From: an uncultured Haemophilus sp.
Lineage (GTDB): Bacteria > Pseudomonadota > Gammaproteobacteria > Enterobacterales > Pasteurellaceae
Reading direction: 5' to 3'
NCBI GenBank assembly: GCA_959600045.1
Contig: CAUGKJ010000072.1
Coordinates: 1 to 5,490, forward strand
Length of the DNA stretch: 5,490 bases
The position numbers and the translations under genes are program-made. The notes under the pieces are model-generated. The model searched no databases, was not told the DNA's origin, and saw nothing but the letters and a program-made list of their open reading frames with translations. Numbering within the stretch: position 1 is the stretch's first letter; every line of letters begins with the position of its first letter. Shown one piece after another: positions 5,466-5,490 of the stretch.

Positions 5466-5490
5466 ATGAAAAAAATAACCCTAAAATTCA
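5466..5490 (+). CDS. Start of a further gene, cut by the window edge
   Basis: ATG at 5466 opens a frame reading MKKITLKF to the last base. AGGT at 5455-5458, overlapping the stop codon of the membrane-protein gene, could serve as a weak ribosome-binding site 7 nt away. The gap to the previous gene is 9 nt, as expected in an operon. The basic start followed by hydrophobic residues would fit a signal peptide, but eight residues are too few for a family call. It does not resemble the start of GlyS. Confidence 0.55.

Noticed and set aside
5466..5490. The right-edge gene as glyS
   Set aside because: Its visible start (MKKITLKF) does not fit the usual GlyS N-terminus with a conserved VEIGTEELP segment, although only eight residues can be read.

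Overview
The window looks like a chromosomal segment of a Pasteurellaceae bacterium of the Haemophilus/Aggregatibacter/Pasteurella type. It is AT-rich, it carries three perfect copies of the Haemophilus-type DNA uptake signal core (AAGTGCGGT or its complement) with the expected flanking A/T tracts, and its GlyQ protein closely resembles the Haemophilus version as I remember it. The exact species cannot be fixed from the sequence alone.

Left half (1-2892, minus strand): a nutrient-uptake pair. A BtuB-like TonB-dependent outer-membrane receptor (659 aa) is followed by a periplasmic substrate-binding protein of the BtuF/FhuD-type fold (261 aa). Together they would import a scarce ligand such as a corrinoid, iron chelate or related metallophore across the outer membrane and hand it to an inner-membrane ABC transporter. 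No permease or ATPase gene is present here, and a terminator hairpin closes the unit at 10-30. A second intrinsic terminator lies between the two genes (875-897), so the binding-protein gene probably depends on readthrough or its own weak promoter. A half Fur-box-like sequence and no Shine-Dalgarno sequence lie just before its start.

Middle (2893-3119): a 227-bp divergent intergenic region with a glyQ promoter candidate (TATAAT at 3078-3083), an uptake signal, an AT-rich stretch with a short direct repeat, and a modest stem-loop in the receptor leader.

Right half (3120-5490, plus strand): a probable operon starting with glyQ (glycyl-tRNA synthetase alpha subunit). It continues with a nitrobindin/FABP-like beta-barrel protein, a monothiol glutaredoxin-related protein that overlaps it by one base, a three-helix membrane protein 4 nt further on, and the first codons of another gene at the window edge. 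In enteric bacteria glyQ is followed directly by glyS. Here a cassette of at least three accessory genes follows glyQ, and the gene entering at the right edge does not begin like GlyS.

No CRISPR array, tRNA, rRNA or insertion sequence was seen. The points most worth following are the intercistronic terminator in the uptake pair, the redox/heme-like cassette following glyQ, the 16-bp tandem duplication before it, and the mixture of uptake-signal dialects in the binding-protein gene.
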